Assembly (NCBI RefSeq): GCF_000186865.1
Contig: NW_008705566.1
Coordinates: forward strand, 2,535,699 to 2,599,698
DNA length: 64,000 nt
Direction of reading: 5' to 3'
From: Aureococcus anophagefferens
Taxonomy: Eukaryota; Sar; Pelagophyceae; Pelagomonadales; Pelagomonadaceae
How positions within the stretch are numbered: the stretch's first letter is position 1; each line of letters opens with the position of its first letter. This document shows, piece by piece, positions 7,124 to 16,400 of this stretch. Position numbers and translations under genes: made by a program. Under the pieces are notes generated by a model, which saw only the letters and a list, made by a program, of their open reading frames with translations, had not been told where the DNA came from and ran no database searches.

Positions 7124-9091
7124 TCATTCGAGCGCGCCGCGGAGGTCGGCGATGATGTCGTCGACGCTCTCGAGCCCGATGCTCAGCCGCACGACGTCGT
7201 CGCCCGCGCCCGCCGCGACGCGCTGCTCGTCGGCGAGCTGGCGGTGCGTCGTGGATGCTGGGTGCAGGATGAGCGAGCGCGTGTCGCCGATGTTCGCGAG
7301 GTGCGACAGCAGGCCGCAGCGCTCGACGACGCGCACGCCGGCGTCGTAGCCGCCCTCGACGCCGAAGGTGAAGACGGAGCCGGCGCCGCGCGGCAGGTAC
7401 TTGGCGGCGAGGCCGCGGTAGCGCGACGAGGGCAGCCCCGCGTACGACACCCACGCGACCTTCGGGTGCGACTCGAGGAACGCGGCGACCGCGGCCGCGG
7501 AGGCGACGTGCCGCTCCATGCGCACCGCGAGCGTCTCGATGCCCTGCGCCGTCAGCCAGGCGTTCATCGGCGCCATCGTCGGGCCGAGGTCGCGCAGCGA
7601 GACCGCGTGGGAGAAGGTCGTGAAGGCGAGGTCGCCGAAGCTTTCGTGGAACTTGAGGCCGTGGTACGCCGGCTCGGGCTCGGCGAGGCTCGGGAACTTG
7701 CCCGGCGTCGCCGACCAGTCGAAGGTGCCCGCGTCGACGACGCAGCCGCCGAGCGCGTTGCCGTGGCCCGACAGGAACTTGGTCGTCGAGTGGACGACGA
7801 GCGATGCGCCCCAGTCGACGGGGCGGCAGAGGTAGGGCGTCGCCATCGTGTTGTCGACGATGAACGGCACGCCCGCGTCGGCCGCCGCCGCGCCGAGCGG
7901 CTCGAGGTCGGAGACGACGCCGCCCGGGTTCGCGAGCGACTCGACCCAGAGCGCCTTCGTCTTCTCCGGGTCCTCGGCGAGCGCGGCGCGCACGGCGGCG
8001 TGGTCGTCGGCGTCGACGAAGTCGCACGCCCAGCCGAACTTGCGGATGGTCTTGCCGAGCTGCGTGATCGAGCCGCCGTAGAGCTTGTTCGACGCGACGA
8101 GGCGGTCGCCCGGCGCCATGAGCGCGAACAACGCGACGACCTGCGCCGCGTGGCCCGACGCGGTGCACGTGCCGCCGCGGCCGCCCTCGAGCGCGGCGAC
8201 CCGCTCCTCGAGCACGGCCGTCGTCGGGTTGGACAGCCGGCCGTAGATGTTGCCGAAGGTCTGGAGGTTGAACAAGGACGCCGCGTGGTCCGCGTCGTCG
8301 AAGACGAACGACGTGTTCTGGTAGATGGGAGTCACGCGCGCGCCCGTCGTCGGGTCGACGCGCGCGCCCGCGTGCACCGCGCGCGTCTCGAAGCCGGCGT
8401 CGGCCGACACGAAGCCGTCCGCGGCCGCGCCGCCGCCGCCGCCGCGCTCGACGCGCCGGCTCGAGATCACGCCGGAGTTGAAGCCGTGCCACCCGAGCTC
8501 GCGGTAGAGCCGCGCGAATTCGATCTTGGGGCAGCGGTCCTGGACGACCCGCAGGCCCGCGGCCTCCGCGGCGGCGGCCGCGCCGTCGTGGCGCACGCCG
8601 AGCTGGAGCCAGAGCACCTTCGCGCCGTGCGCGACGGCGTCCGCGGCGACGGCGGGCGCCGCGTCGGCGTTGCGGAAGACGTCGACCATGTCGAAGGCCG
8701 CGCCGCCGAGCGCGCCCTCCGCCGCGGCGTCGAGCGACGCGTACGCGGTTTCGCCGAGGATCTCCTCGCCCGCCGCCGCCGCCTTGGGGTTGATCGGCAC
8801 GCAGCGGTAGCCCTTGTGCTGCAGGTACTTCATCGCGAAGTAGCTCGGCCGCTTCCAGTCCGCGGAGGCGCCGACGACGGCGATGGTCTCGACCGAGCCG
8901 AGGACCCCGCGCAGGTAGTCGTCGGAGTAGCGCAGCGGCGGCGGCGGCGGCGCGGGCGGTGCGGTGCTCAGCGCCGCCGCCCGCACGCCGCGAGTGGGGG
9001 AGCTGCCGGCGCGCGCCCGGGCCAGCAGCGACGAGGTGTAGCCGCGCGGCATCAGCAGTCGTGGCAGAGCGCCGCGCGCCGCGTGCATCAT
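7124..9091 (-). CDS. CoA-binding domain fused to O-acetylhomoserine sulfhydrylase
   Basis: A 655-residue two-domain protein. After a basic, Ala/Arg/Ser-rich N-terminus (MMHAARGALPRLLMPRGYTS) that looks like a mitochondrial presequence, residues about 55-195 form a CoA_binding_2 (YccU-like) Rossmann domain: IAVVGASADWKRPSYFAM, VPINPK, MVDVFRN, WLQLGV. The rest is a Cys/Met-metabolism PLP enzyme closest to O-acetylhomoserine (thiol)-lyase: FETRAVHAGARVDPTTGA at its start, NPTTAVLEERVAALEGG, VDNTMATPYL, and the PLP lysine in HSTTKFLSGHGNALGG (about residue 436). The expected reaction is homocysteine or methionine formation from O-acetylhomoserine plus sulfide or methanethiol. The frame extends upstream to 9283, but that part has no coding character. 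It is convergent with the GT61-like gene. Confidence 0.88.
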   Translation of the reverse strand: MMHAARGALPRLLMPRGYTSSLLARARAGSSPTRGVRAAALSTAPPAPPPPPLRYSDDYLRGVLGSVETIAVVGASADWKRPSYFAMKYLQHKGYRCVPINPKAAAAGEEILGETAYASLDAAAEGALGGAAFDMVDVFRNADAAPAVAADAVAHGAKVLWLQLGVRHDGAAAAAEAAGLRVVQDRCPKIEFARLYRELGWHGFNSGVISSRRVERGGGGGAAADGFVSADAGFETRAVHAGARVDPTTGARVTPIYQNTSFVFDDADHAASLFNLQTFGNIYGRLSNPTTAVLEERVAALEGGRGGTCTASGHAAQVVALFALMAPGDRLVASNKLYGGSITQLGKTIRKFGWACDFVDADDHAAVRAALAEDPEKTKALWVESLANPGGVVSDLEPLGAAAADAGVPFIVDNTMATPYLCRPVDWGASLVVHSTTKFLSGHGNALGGCVVDAGTFDWSATPGKFPSLAEPEPAYHGLKFHESFGDLAFTTFSHAVSLRDLGPTMAPMNAWLTAQGIETLAVRMERHVASAAAVAAFLESHPKVAWVSYAGLPSSRYRGLAAKYLPRGAGSVFTFGVEGGYDAGVRVVERCGLLSHLANIGDTRSLILHPASTTHRQLADEQRVAAGAGDDVVRLSIGLESVDDIIADLRGALE

Positions 9092-9369
9092 CAGTCCTTG
9101 GAGTCGAAGAGGGTGCGCAGCGACGCTATGCCGTTGCTGCACTTCGTGTGACTGTCGTCGCGCGCCGTAGTGCCTTGTGTGACGGTCGACCTGCGCCGAC
9201 GACGTTCGACGGGAAGCAGCCCACCGGGATGACACTCGATCGAGGGCTGCTAGATAGGGCTGCTCTAAGGATAGTGAGGTCATCGAAGCACTGCAAGCAG
9301 AGCGAAAAGCATAAAAAAATATGGCGCGATGATGGCCGCCATCCCGTGAGCTGCCCGAACACGCCGACC

Positions 9370-10692
9370 ATGCTGGGACGCTTCGTCTTCGTGTTCGCCG
9401 CGGCGGCGTCGCGCGAGCTCAAGCACCGGAGCGGCCGCGCCGTGCACAAGCAGCACACGGCGACGCCGCCCCGGTCCGACGCGCCCGTGCCGGCGCCCGG
9501 CGAGTGCGGGCCCATGCCGTCGAACGCCACGAGCCGGACCCTGACGGACCTCCTCGAGCGCTACGCCGACGTCCAGGCCGAGCAGCGCGCGAAGCCCAAG
9601 GTCAGCGGCAAGTCGATCACGGTCATTGCGACGCGCCACGGCCTCGGGAACCGCATCAACAACGTCGTCGGCGGCTTCGCGCTCGCGCTGGCGACGAACC
9701 GGGCCCTCGTGGTCCACTGGCCGCGGACGGACTGCCGGCGGAAGCGCGAGGACTGCGACCCGACGTCCATCGACGACCTCTTCGACCCGCCGCCCGGCGT
9801 GTCCTGGGGCCGCATCAAGAACTGGCCCAAGGCGACGGCGACGATGTGCAGCCACGGGCCCTTCGTGATCTCCAACAACCGCTTCAGCGACGTCGAGGCC
9901 GTGCTCGACATGAACCTGAGCGAGGAGCGCTTCAACGGGCCCGACAAGCCCAAGAACTGGTGCGCGATCTCCGACCGGTCCTGGGCCCACGCCGTGAGCT
10001 GCAACCCGCTCCTGCGCTGCGCCGCGCCGACGCCCTGGTTCTTCTACGGGCTCCTGCAGCGCTGGCTCCTGCGGCCGAAGCGGGCCGTCTTGGAACGAGT
10101 CAAGCACACGCTCGGCCGCGGCAAGACCTGCGCGGTCGGGGTCCATCTACGCAAGGCGGACCTGAGCTCGACGAAGTGGGCCACGGAAGAGTTGCTCGCG
10201 GAGGCGTACGCGACGGCGCTGGAGCGCCGCGGGCGCGCGCGCGGCGACCCGACGTTCGGCATCTACATCGCGTCCGACGGCGAGTCGCGAAAGACTCGCT
10301 TACGCCTCGAGCAGATCGCCCGCGACGTCGACGCGCCGCTCCTCGCGCGCGCCGTGACGACGCGGCCCACGCGGGGCAGCATCCGGGGCAACCAGGACGC
10401 GCTCGCGGAGAACTACGTGCTCGCGTCGTGCGACGAGATCCTGCCGCGGGGCAGCGGCGCGTCGACGTTCCACGACCTCGCCGTCGCGCGCGCGGCCTTC
10501 GACCGGGGCTGGAACCAGTCGAGGGTGGACGCGTTCACCTACCACCCGGACAAGTCCGACCACAGCCTCGTGCCCGCGCGCTGCCCGAAGCGCAAGGGCG
10601 CCGAGCTGTCCTGCCCCTGCGCCAAGGGGGCGACGTCCTGGCGCGACCTCGACGCGCCCTGGCCCGGGCCGGCGGTCGTCTCGTATTCGTAA
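9370..10692 (+). CDS. Fucosyltransferase-like secreted glycosyltransferase
   Basis: A 440-residue protein with an N-terminal signal peptide or anchor (MLGRFVFVFAAAAS). RHGLGNRINNVVGGFALAL (about residues 90-108), followed by RALVVHW, matches the G-x-G-N-R-x-x-x-x-x-x-F-x-A-L-x-x-x-R motif at the start of GT-B fucosyltransferases (GT23/GT37/Nod type). AVGVHLRKADL (about 257) matches the donor-binding V-H-x-R-x-x-D/G motif, and FGIYIASDGESRK the following strand. C-terminal Cys residues (PARCPKRKGAELSCPCAKG) suggest disulphides. It probably acts on glycans in the Golgi; the acceptor is unknown. The start was chosen at the ATG giving the signal peptide; in-frame sequence upstream is non-coding in character. 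O-fucosyltransferase (GT65/68) is the main alternative. Confidence 0.7.
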   Translation: MLGRFVFVFAAAASRELKHRSGRAVHKQHTATPPRSDAPVPAPGECGPMPSNATSRTLTDLLERYADVQAEQRAKPKVSGKSITVIATRHGLGNRINNVVGGFALALATNRALVVHWPRTDCRRKREDCDPTSIDDLFDPPPGVSWGRIKNWPKATATMCSHGPFVISNNRFSDVEAVLDMNLSEERFNGPDKPKNWCAISDRSWAHAVSCNPLLRCAAPTPWFFYGLLQRWLLRPKRAVLERVKHTLGRGKTCAVGVHLRKADLSSTKWATEELLAEAYATALERRGRARGDPTFGIYIASDGESRKTRLRLEQIARDVDAPLLARAVTTRPTRGSIRGNQDALAENYVLASCDEILPRGSGASTFHDLAVARAAFDRGWNQSRVDAFTYHPDKSDHSLVPARCPKRKGAELSCPCAKGATSWRDLDAPWPGPAVVSYS

Positions 10693-10824
10693 TTCACGCG
10701 TGGTTGTCGGATAAGGCCGGTGTTGCAGAGATGTTGCAGGCATTCGCCAACCTCCACTTCGCGCGCGGCCAGCGACCACTCAGAGCAATCGGTGTTGCTC
10801 GATCCTCGCGCGTGCTCTGCTGCT

Positions 10825-12298
10825 ATGATGATGCGTCGCGCCGTGCTCCTGGCCTTCCTCGCATCCCAGGCCGCCGCGCGGCTCGCGCCGCAGCCGTCGG
10901 CGGCGCGCACGGTCGCCCTGCGCGCCGATGGCTCCAATTTCAAACAGGCCGCCGTCGCCCGCGGCGGCGCGTCGGCCAAGTCGTCGGTGCCGGCGTCGAC
11001 GCTGAACCTCGCGAAGAACATCGTCGGCTCGGGCGTGCTCGCGCTGCCCGCGGGCGTCGCGGCCTACAGCTCCGCCAGGGGCGCGTCCGCGCCCGCGTGC
11101 CTGCTCATCGCCGCGCTCGGCGCCGTGTCCGCGTACTGCTTCGCGCTCGTGGGCCGCGCCTGCGCGGCGACGGGCACGTCGACCTACCGCGGCGCCTGGG
11201 AGAAGACCGTGGGCCCGGGCACGGGCGGCCTCATCACGGGCATCTGCAGCTTCAAGACGCTCGTGGGCTGCGTCTCGTACTGCATCATCATTGGCGACAC
11301 GGGCACGGCGCTGGCGAAGAAGCTCGGCGCGCCGGCGCTCCTCGCGCGCCGCGACGTCCTGCTTTCGACGGTGGGGGCCGCCGTGCTCTTCCCCCTGTCC
11401 ATGCTCCGCGACCTCAAGTCGCTCGCGCCGACGTCGATGCTCGGGCTCGCGGGCATGCTCTACACGGCTTTAGTGGTCGTGCTGCGCGGCCTCGACGGCT
11501 CCTACGCGGGCGACGGCAAGATGCTGGCGGCGCTCGTCGCCGAGGGCAAGCCGACGCCGGCCTTCGGGACGGGCAGCTCGCCCGGCGGCGCGCTGTTGCT
11601 CGTGTCCATGCTCGCGACGTCGTTCATCGCGCACTACAACGCGGCGAACTTCTACGTCGAGCTCGAGAACCCGACGCTCGCGCGCTACGGCACCGTCGCC
11701 GGCGCCGGCTTCTCCATCGCCGTCGCCTTCTTCTGCGCCGTCGCGACCTTCGGCCACCGGACGTTCGGCTCCGCCGCGCAGGGCTTCATCCTCAACTCCT
11801 TCGCCGACGCCGACGCCCTCGCGAACGTCGCCAAGTCCCTCGTCGGCGTCGCCGTCGCCTTCACCTACCCCCTCCTCTTCAAGGGCGCGCGCGACGGCCT
11901 CTTCGAGCTCCTCGGTTCGTCCGACGACGACAAGGAGAACATGCGCACGCCCGTGACCGCGGCGCTCGTGGCCGTCACGGTCCTCGCGGGCGTCACGATC
12001 CGCGACCTCGGCTTCGTCGTCGCGCGCGTTTCTTCGGCGTCGTTCGTTTCGTTCGCGCTTTCGGCCGGTCGCGCGCGTTCCTTCACTCCCGTCCGTTCAT
12101 AGGTTCGGCGGCGCGATCCTCGGCTCGGCCATCATCTACATCCTCCCGACGATCATCATGCTCGCCGCCGACGCCAAGGGCGTCATGGCCCTCTCGCCCG
12201 CGGAGAAGCTCGCCTGCCGCGGCGTCAACCTCATGGGCTACGTCCTCGCCGTGCTCGGCGGCGCCGCCTCGGTCCTCGCGCGCATGGGCAAGCTCTAG
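10825..12298 (+). CDS. Amino acid transporter, AAAP/SLC38 type (one intron)
   Basis: Two exons, 10825-12023 and 12103-12298, give 464 residues. An Ala-rich hydrophobic N-terminus (MMMRRAVLLAFLASQAAARL) looks like a signal or presequence. The first transporter helix has the family motif LNLAKNIVGSGVLALPAG. About ten further hydrophobic segments follow, including ATSFIAHYNAANFYVELENP, the AAAP region before helix 6-7. Exon 2 supplies the last two helices (FGGAILGSAIIYILPTIIM and NLMGYVLAVLGGAASVLA). Without splicing the frame ends at a TAG that forms the acceptor at 12100-12102, and the last helices would be lost. It is a sodium- or proton-coupled neutral amino acid carrier by family; the membrane is unknown. 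Confidence 0.82.
12024..12102 (+). other. Intron in transporter gene (donor uncertain)
   Basis: The acceptor TTCATAG|G at 12101-12102 is clear. Exon 2 needs two bases of phase from exon 1. The donor giving normal family spacing is GC at 12024 (79 bases, GC-AG); GT donors of the right phase at 12039 and 12042 would add four or five residues. Confidence 0.6.
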
Positions 12299-12415
12299 AA
12301 TGAGACGCACGGAATCGCGCGTTTAAAAGGTACTCAGTCACAGTGGCTCACTTTAAACATGTTACGCGGCGAGCGCGCCTCGCGCCGTTCCAAACGGCGC
12401 GGGCGCCAGGAAATT

Positions 12416-12799
12416 CTAATCGACGGGGATGAGCAGCGGCAGGCGCTCAGCGTGCTCGTAGTCCATTTTCCAGGGCAGGGCGTGGGGGTTGTCGTAGGAC
12501 GTGTCGTTGAGGAAGACCCAGTGCGTCGCGAGGTCGAGGCGCACTTTCCTCATGCCCGCGATGTCCGCGTGCACGAACCGCCAGCGGTGCCGCTTCGCGT
12601 CCGCGACGTTGACCAAAATCATGCTCACGAGCTCGAGCGGCAACACAGCTGCGACGCGGCTCGCCGTCGTCGCCGCTCGTTGCCGCCGCTCGGACCGCGG
12701 CCGCGGCGTCGGTGGCGGCGATTCCATGCACTCCTTGCCGAGGAGGGCCCGCTTCGTGCACGGCCACTGCGGGACGCCGTGGTGGCGCATGAGGATCAT
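12416..12799 (-). CDS. Small unknown protein
   Basis: A 127-residue protein from ATG 12799 (MILMRHHGVPQWPCTKRALL); an upstream in-frame ATG at 12883 would add 28 Arg/Ala-rich residues. After an Arg/Pro-rich linker, VLPLELVSMILVNVADAK resembles the first helix of an F-box (L-P-x-E-L-x-x-x-I-L). WRFVHADIAGMRKVRLDLAT and the C-terminal HWVFLNDTSYDN look like a compact folded domain. The composition is protein-like, unlike the Arg/Ser-rich frames on the other strand. No family is recognised and the F-box hint is weak. It may be the last exon of a longer gene. Confidence 0.45.
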   Translation of the reverse strand: MILMRHHGVPQWPCTKRALLGKECMESPPPTPRPRSERRQRAATTASRVAAVLPLELVSMILVNVADAKRHRWRFVHADIAGMRKVRLDLATHWVFLNDTSYDNPHALPWKMDYEHAERLPLLIPVD

Positions 12800-13204
12800 G
12801 GTGCTTTCGGAAAAAACCGTTCGTAGATTTGCGCGCGCTGATCTGGTCGCCGCTCGTTTGCCGCGAGATCGACGCGGACGCAAGAGCTACTTCACACACG
12901 TGTACAACTACGGACGGAGAGCTGCTCTGCGAAGTTTGGTGGTGTGGTGTTGCGTAGCAGCGCGAGCAGCCCACGAAGTATTTATTCGTATGCTTGCCCA
13001 CGCGCTGGTTTGTGAACGAACTTCGACAGCGAGGCGGCGATGCCGTCAACGAGCATTAGTTCACTGTCGATGCTGCCCGCCCAACATCGTGCTTCCAAGC
13101 GCATTCCGCATACCAGCCGAACGCGCCGCCGAACCCAAAGCCAGCGTAGCACACCACAGCAAAAGCCAGCATAGCAAAGGCGACCGCCAGCACCACAACC
13201 AACC
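12800..13204. other. Gene-free stretch
   Basis: This 405-base stretch is less GC-rich than its surroundings. It lies between two divergent small genes and probably holds their promoters. I see no RNA gene or repeat in it. Confidence 0.5.
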
Positions 13205-13420
13205 ATGTCCGCCTTCCTCAAAACACCCACGCGCCGAAGCAAGCCCAAGCCCGTCGTCTTCGCGGACAACTTTTGGTCGTCGTGGCAGTACGAGCACAGC
13301 CCGCGGCGACGAGAACCGACCACACCGGTTCCGGAACCGACGACGCCCGTCATCGCGCGAAAACCCTGGAGTTCCAACCCCAAATTCGAGAACGTCTTCC
13401 TCTTCTCCGCGGACGCGTAG
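13205..13420 (+). CDS. Small unknown basic protein
   Basis: A 71-residue protein, MSAFLKTPTRRSKPKPVVFA..., with FADNFWSSWQYE, a repeated PTTPVPEPTTPV motif and KFENVFLFSADA at the C-terminus. The mix of aromatic and Pro/Thr residues looks coding, but the frame is short. It ends 18 bases before the convergent gamma-tubulin complex gene. It could also be a longer gene's exon. Confidence 0.4.
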   Translation: MSAFLKTPTRRSKPKPVVFADNFWSSWQYEHSPRRREPTTPVPEPTTPVIARKPWSSNPKFENVFLFSADA

Positions 13421-13438
13421 ACGAGGTAGACTCACGCG

Positions 13439-16400
13439 TTAGGACAGGCTCGGCGGCTTCGTCCAGCCCGCCTGCTCGAGGCGCGTCGTCGTCGTCGCCC
13501 GGGAGGCGTCGTCCTCCCCGGCGCGGGACCGGGCGGCGAACCAGCCGTTGAAGTCGAGCGTGTCCTCGGGCAGCAGGCCCCGGAGCGCGTCCGCGTGGAA
13601 CGCGAAGTCGCCGCGGAGCCGCGCGAGCGCGGACGCCGGCAGGTCCTCGAGGTCGTCCTCGTGGGCGTCCAGCAGCCGCGCCAGCCGCGCCGCGTCGAGG
13701 AACACGTCGTCGAGCGCGCCGTGGACCGCGTCCTCGTCGAGCAGCAGCGCGTCCCGGAGGTCCAGGATAAACGCGCGGTGCGCGGCCTTGACCTCCGCGA
13801 AGTCCGACGCCGCCCCGAGGCGATCGACGAAGCGGCGCCAGGTCGGCTCGACGCCGTCGCGCTGGAGCCACGTCGCCACGCCCCGGCAGACCGCGCTGAG
13901 CTCCGAGTGCAGCGCGCTCAACGCCGCGAGCGCCTTCCGCTTCTCGGCCTCCCGGGACCGCGCGCGCCGCCCCGCGTCCGCGAGGCACCGCCAGACCGCG
14001 TCCAGGTCGTCGGCGGCCTTGCGCGCGGCCAGGAGCCGGCTGAAGGCCGCCTGGTAGTCGGGCGCGGCGTCGTCGAAGAGCAACGCGTCCAACGGCCACT
14101 TGGGGCGCACGACCGCGCGGAGCGCCTGCTGCCAGCCCGTCGACGTCTCCGCGGCGGACCGGTCGAAGTGCGCCGCCTTCAACGCGATGGAGTTCTTCGA
14201 GACCTTGAGCGACGCGAGCGCGCCCGCGAGCGCGTCGCCCGCGCGTTCTCCGGCGCCCGGCGTCCACGCGAACCGAAACACCTTGACGGGCGCCGCGTCC
14301 TGGGGCGCCGTGAGCCCGCAGACCGCGCGGCCGCCGGACCGCAGCACCGAGCCCACGTCCAGGACGACCGTCGCGCGGCCGAGCCCCGCGCGCTGCCGCG
14401 CGTAGTCGACGTCGGACGCGCCGTCCTTGTAGTCCGCCGCGGTCGCCGCGTAGCAGGCCGCCCGTAACTCCCAGCGGCCGTCGACGGCGTCGTTGCGGTC
14501 GTGGGCGACGTCCAGCGCCAGCGCGGAAGCTTCCGGCGCGCGCTTGAGGCGCCGCCGCGTGACGACGTCGCCGCCGAGGCTCACGACCAAATCGAGCGCG
14601 CCGTCGTCGTCGGCCCTGGCGATGCCGACTGAAACCCCCCCCGACCGGCCCCGGTCCCGGAAGCGGCAGGCGAAGACGACGGCGCCGCCGTCCGCGCCGT
14701 CCGCGCGGCCGCACGCGGCCTCGAGGCGCCAGGGCCGCCGCGCGACGCGCCGCGGCGTCAGCGCCTCGACGCACGCGTCGGGCCCGCCGCCGCTCAGGCC
14801 CTTGGCGAAGCACCCCCGGAGCGGCGCCCGGTCGTCGTCGTCCGAGTCGCCGTCGGACGCGTCGGACGGCTCGTCGGCCGCGGGCGCGCCGGCGCCGTCG
14901 CCGCCGAGCGCGAGCTCCAGGCCGTCGGCCGTCGCCTTCAGCGCCGCGCCCTTCCGTAACGCGAAGCGCGCGTCGACGTCGGGCTTGTGGAAGGTCCACT
15001 CGAAGGCCTCTGGGTCCGCGATGACCGTCGCCGTCGTCTCCGTGGCTTTGGCGAACGCGTAGTCCTCGCGGGCCTTGGCGGCGTTCGCGACGGCCTCCAA
15101 TGCGAAGCGCACGGCGGACCCGTCGCCGAGGTCGACGGCGGGCCGCGGCGGCCGGTCGCCGAAGCCGAGGTGCGGCGCCGGGTCGCCGGGCGGCGTCCAG
15201 GGCGGGCACGCGGGCACGCGCTCGGGCGGGTAGCCCGCGTTGCGCCGCCGCGCGCGCGCGGCCAATATGGTCTCCCAGAACGTGACCGCGTCGCACATGC
15301 CCGCGCCGGAGACGCCGCCGGCGCGCTCGTAGGCCTTCCAGGCCATGACCTCGAGGTCCGTGCGGTCGTCCTCGTCGCCGCGGAGCTCCTCGGCCGCGGC
15401 CTCGAGGCACCGCTGGACGACGAGCGCGCCGGACCGGCCGTGGGGCCGCTCCCGCAACGCGACGCGGCTCAGCTCGAGGGCCCGCGCCCAGAGCGGGCCG
15501 CAGCGCAGCAGCGCGACGCCGCCGTAGGCCGCGACGGCGCGGCCTAAATCGCCGTCGCCGACGCAGACGTCGAGCAGCGCCTCCGCGAAGACCTTCTCCG
15601 AGTCGTCGACGAGGCGCTCGAGGCCCGCCTTGACGGCGCCGTCGCGCGCCGCGGCCTCGGCGGCGCTCTCGGGCGCCGCGGGCGCCTTGGCCGCGGCGAC
15701 GAGCGCCTTCCAGCGGCCCGCGAGCGCGACGTAGCCGTCCTCGTCCGGGCCGTAGCACGCCGGCTCGGGGTCCGCGCCCTCGTCCGTCTGGCACTCCTTC
15801 TCGCGCTTGCCGTTGCCTAAAGAGATGACGCAATGTCTCGTGATAATAAGCGCAGAAAGAGGCGCGGGCCTGGCACCGAACTTGCTCGTGTAGGCCTGGA
15901 ACCGCGGCGTCGACTCGAGCTCGACGACGGCGCGCTCGAGGAAGCGCTTCCGGTTGCTCGCGGCGTCCGCGCGGCGCGACCGGCGCCGGTCCGCGATGCG
16001 GAGCACGCGGACCGCGCCGCCGACGAAGAGCATGCGCTCCGCGAGCCTTTTCCCCACGAGGAACCGCGGCACGAGGCTCGCCCGGACCTCGAAGCAGCCG
16101 ATGGCGTCGGCCTCGCCGCTCATGACGTCGCGCACGAAGTCCGGCGCCTTCTTGCCCCCGACGACGCTCGCGGCGACGAAGAAGTCGCCGACCAAATCGC
16201 CGTCGACGCACCAGCCGCACGCCGCGCGGAGGAAGACGGCCTCGGCGGCGCCGCAGAGCACGCGCAACGCCCGGATGACGCTCGGGTCGCCCGCGGCGCC
16301 CGCGCGGCGCCGCAGCGCGTCCGCGAGGCGCCCGCCGGAGCCGCCGCCGTCGATCGCCTCGCGCACGGCCTCGCCGACGGCCTCGAGCGCGGCCGCGTGG

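Noticed and set aside
7043..9151. 702-codon plus-strand frame
   Set aside because: Antisense of the sulfhydrylase fusion, Arg/Glu/Val-rich.
9310..9325. A-rich word with ATATGGC shared with 56551-56563
   Set aside because: Only one of the two is at a usable start codon, so the match looks like chance.
9504..12326. 940-codon plus-strand frame
   Set aside because: It is an Arg/Pro/Ala-rich shadow crossing the fucosyltransferase-like and transporter genes; high third-position GC removes stops from other frames.
12320..12360. Inverted TTTAAA words after the transporter gene
   Set aside because: Too short and AT-simple; likely part of an ordinary 3' end.
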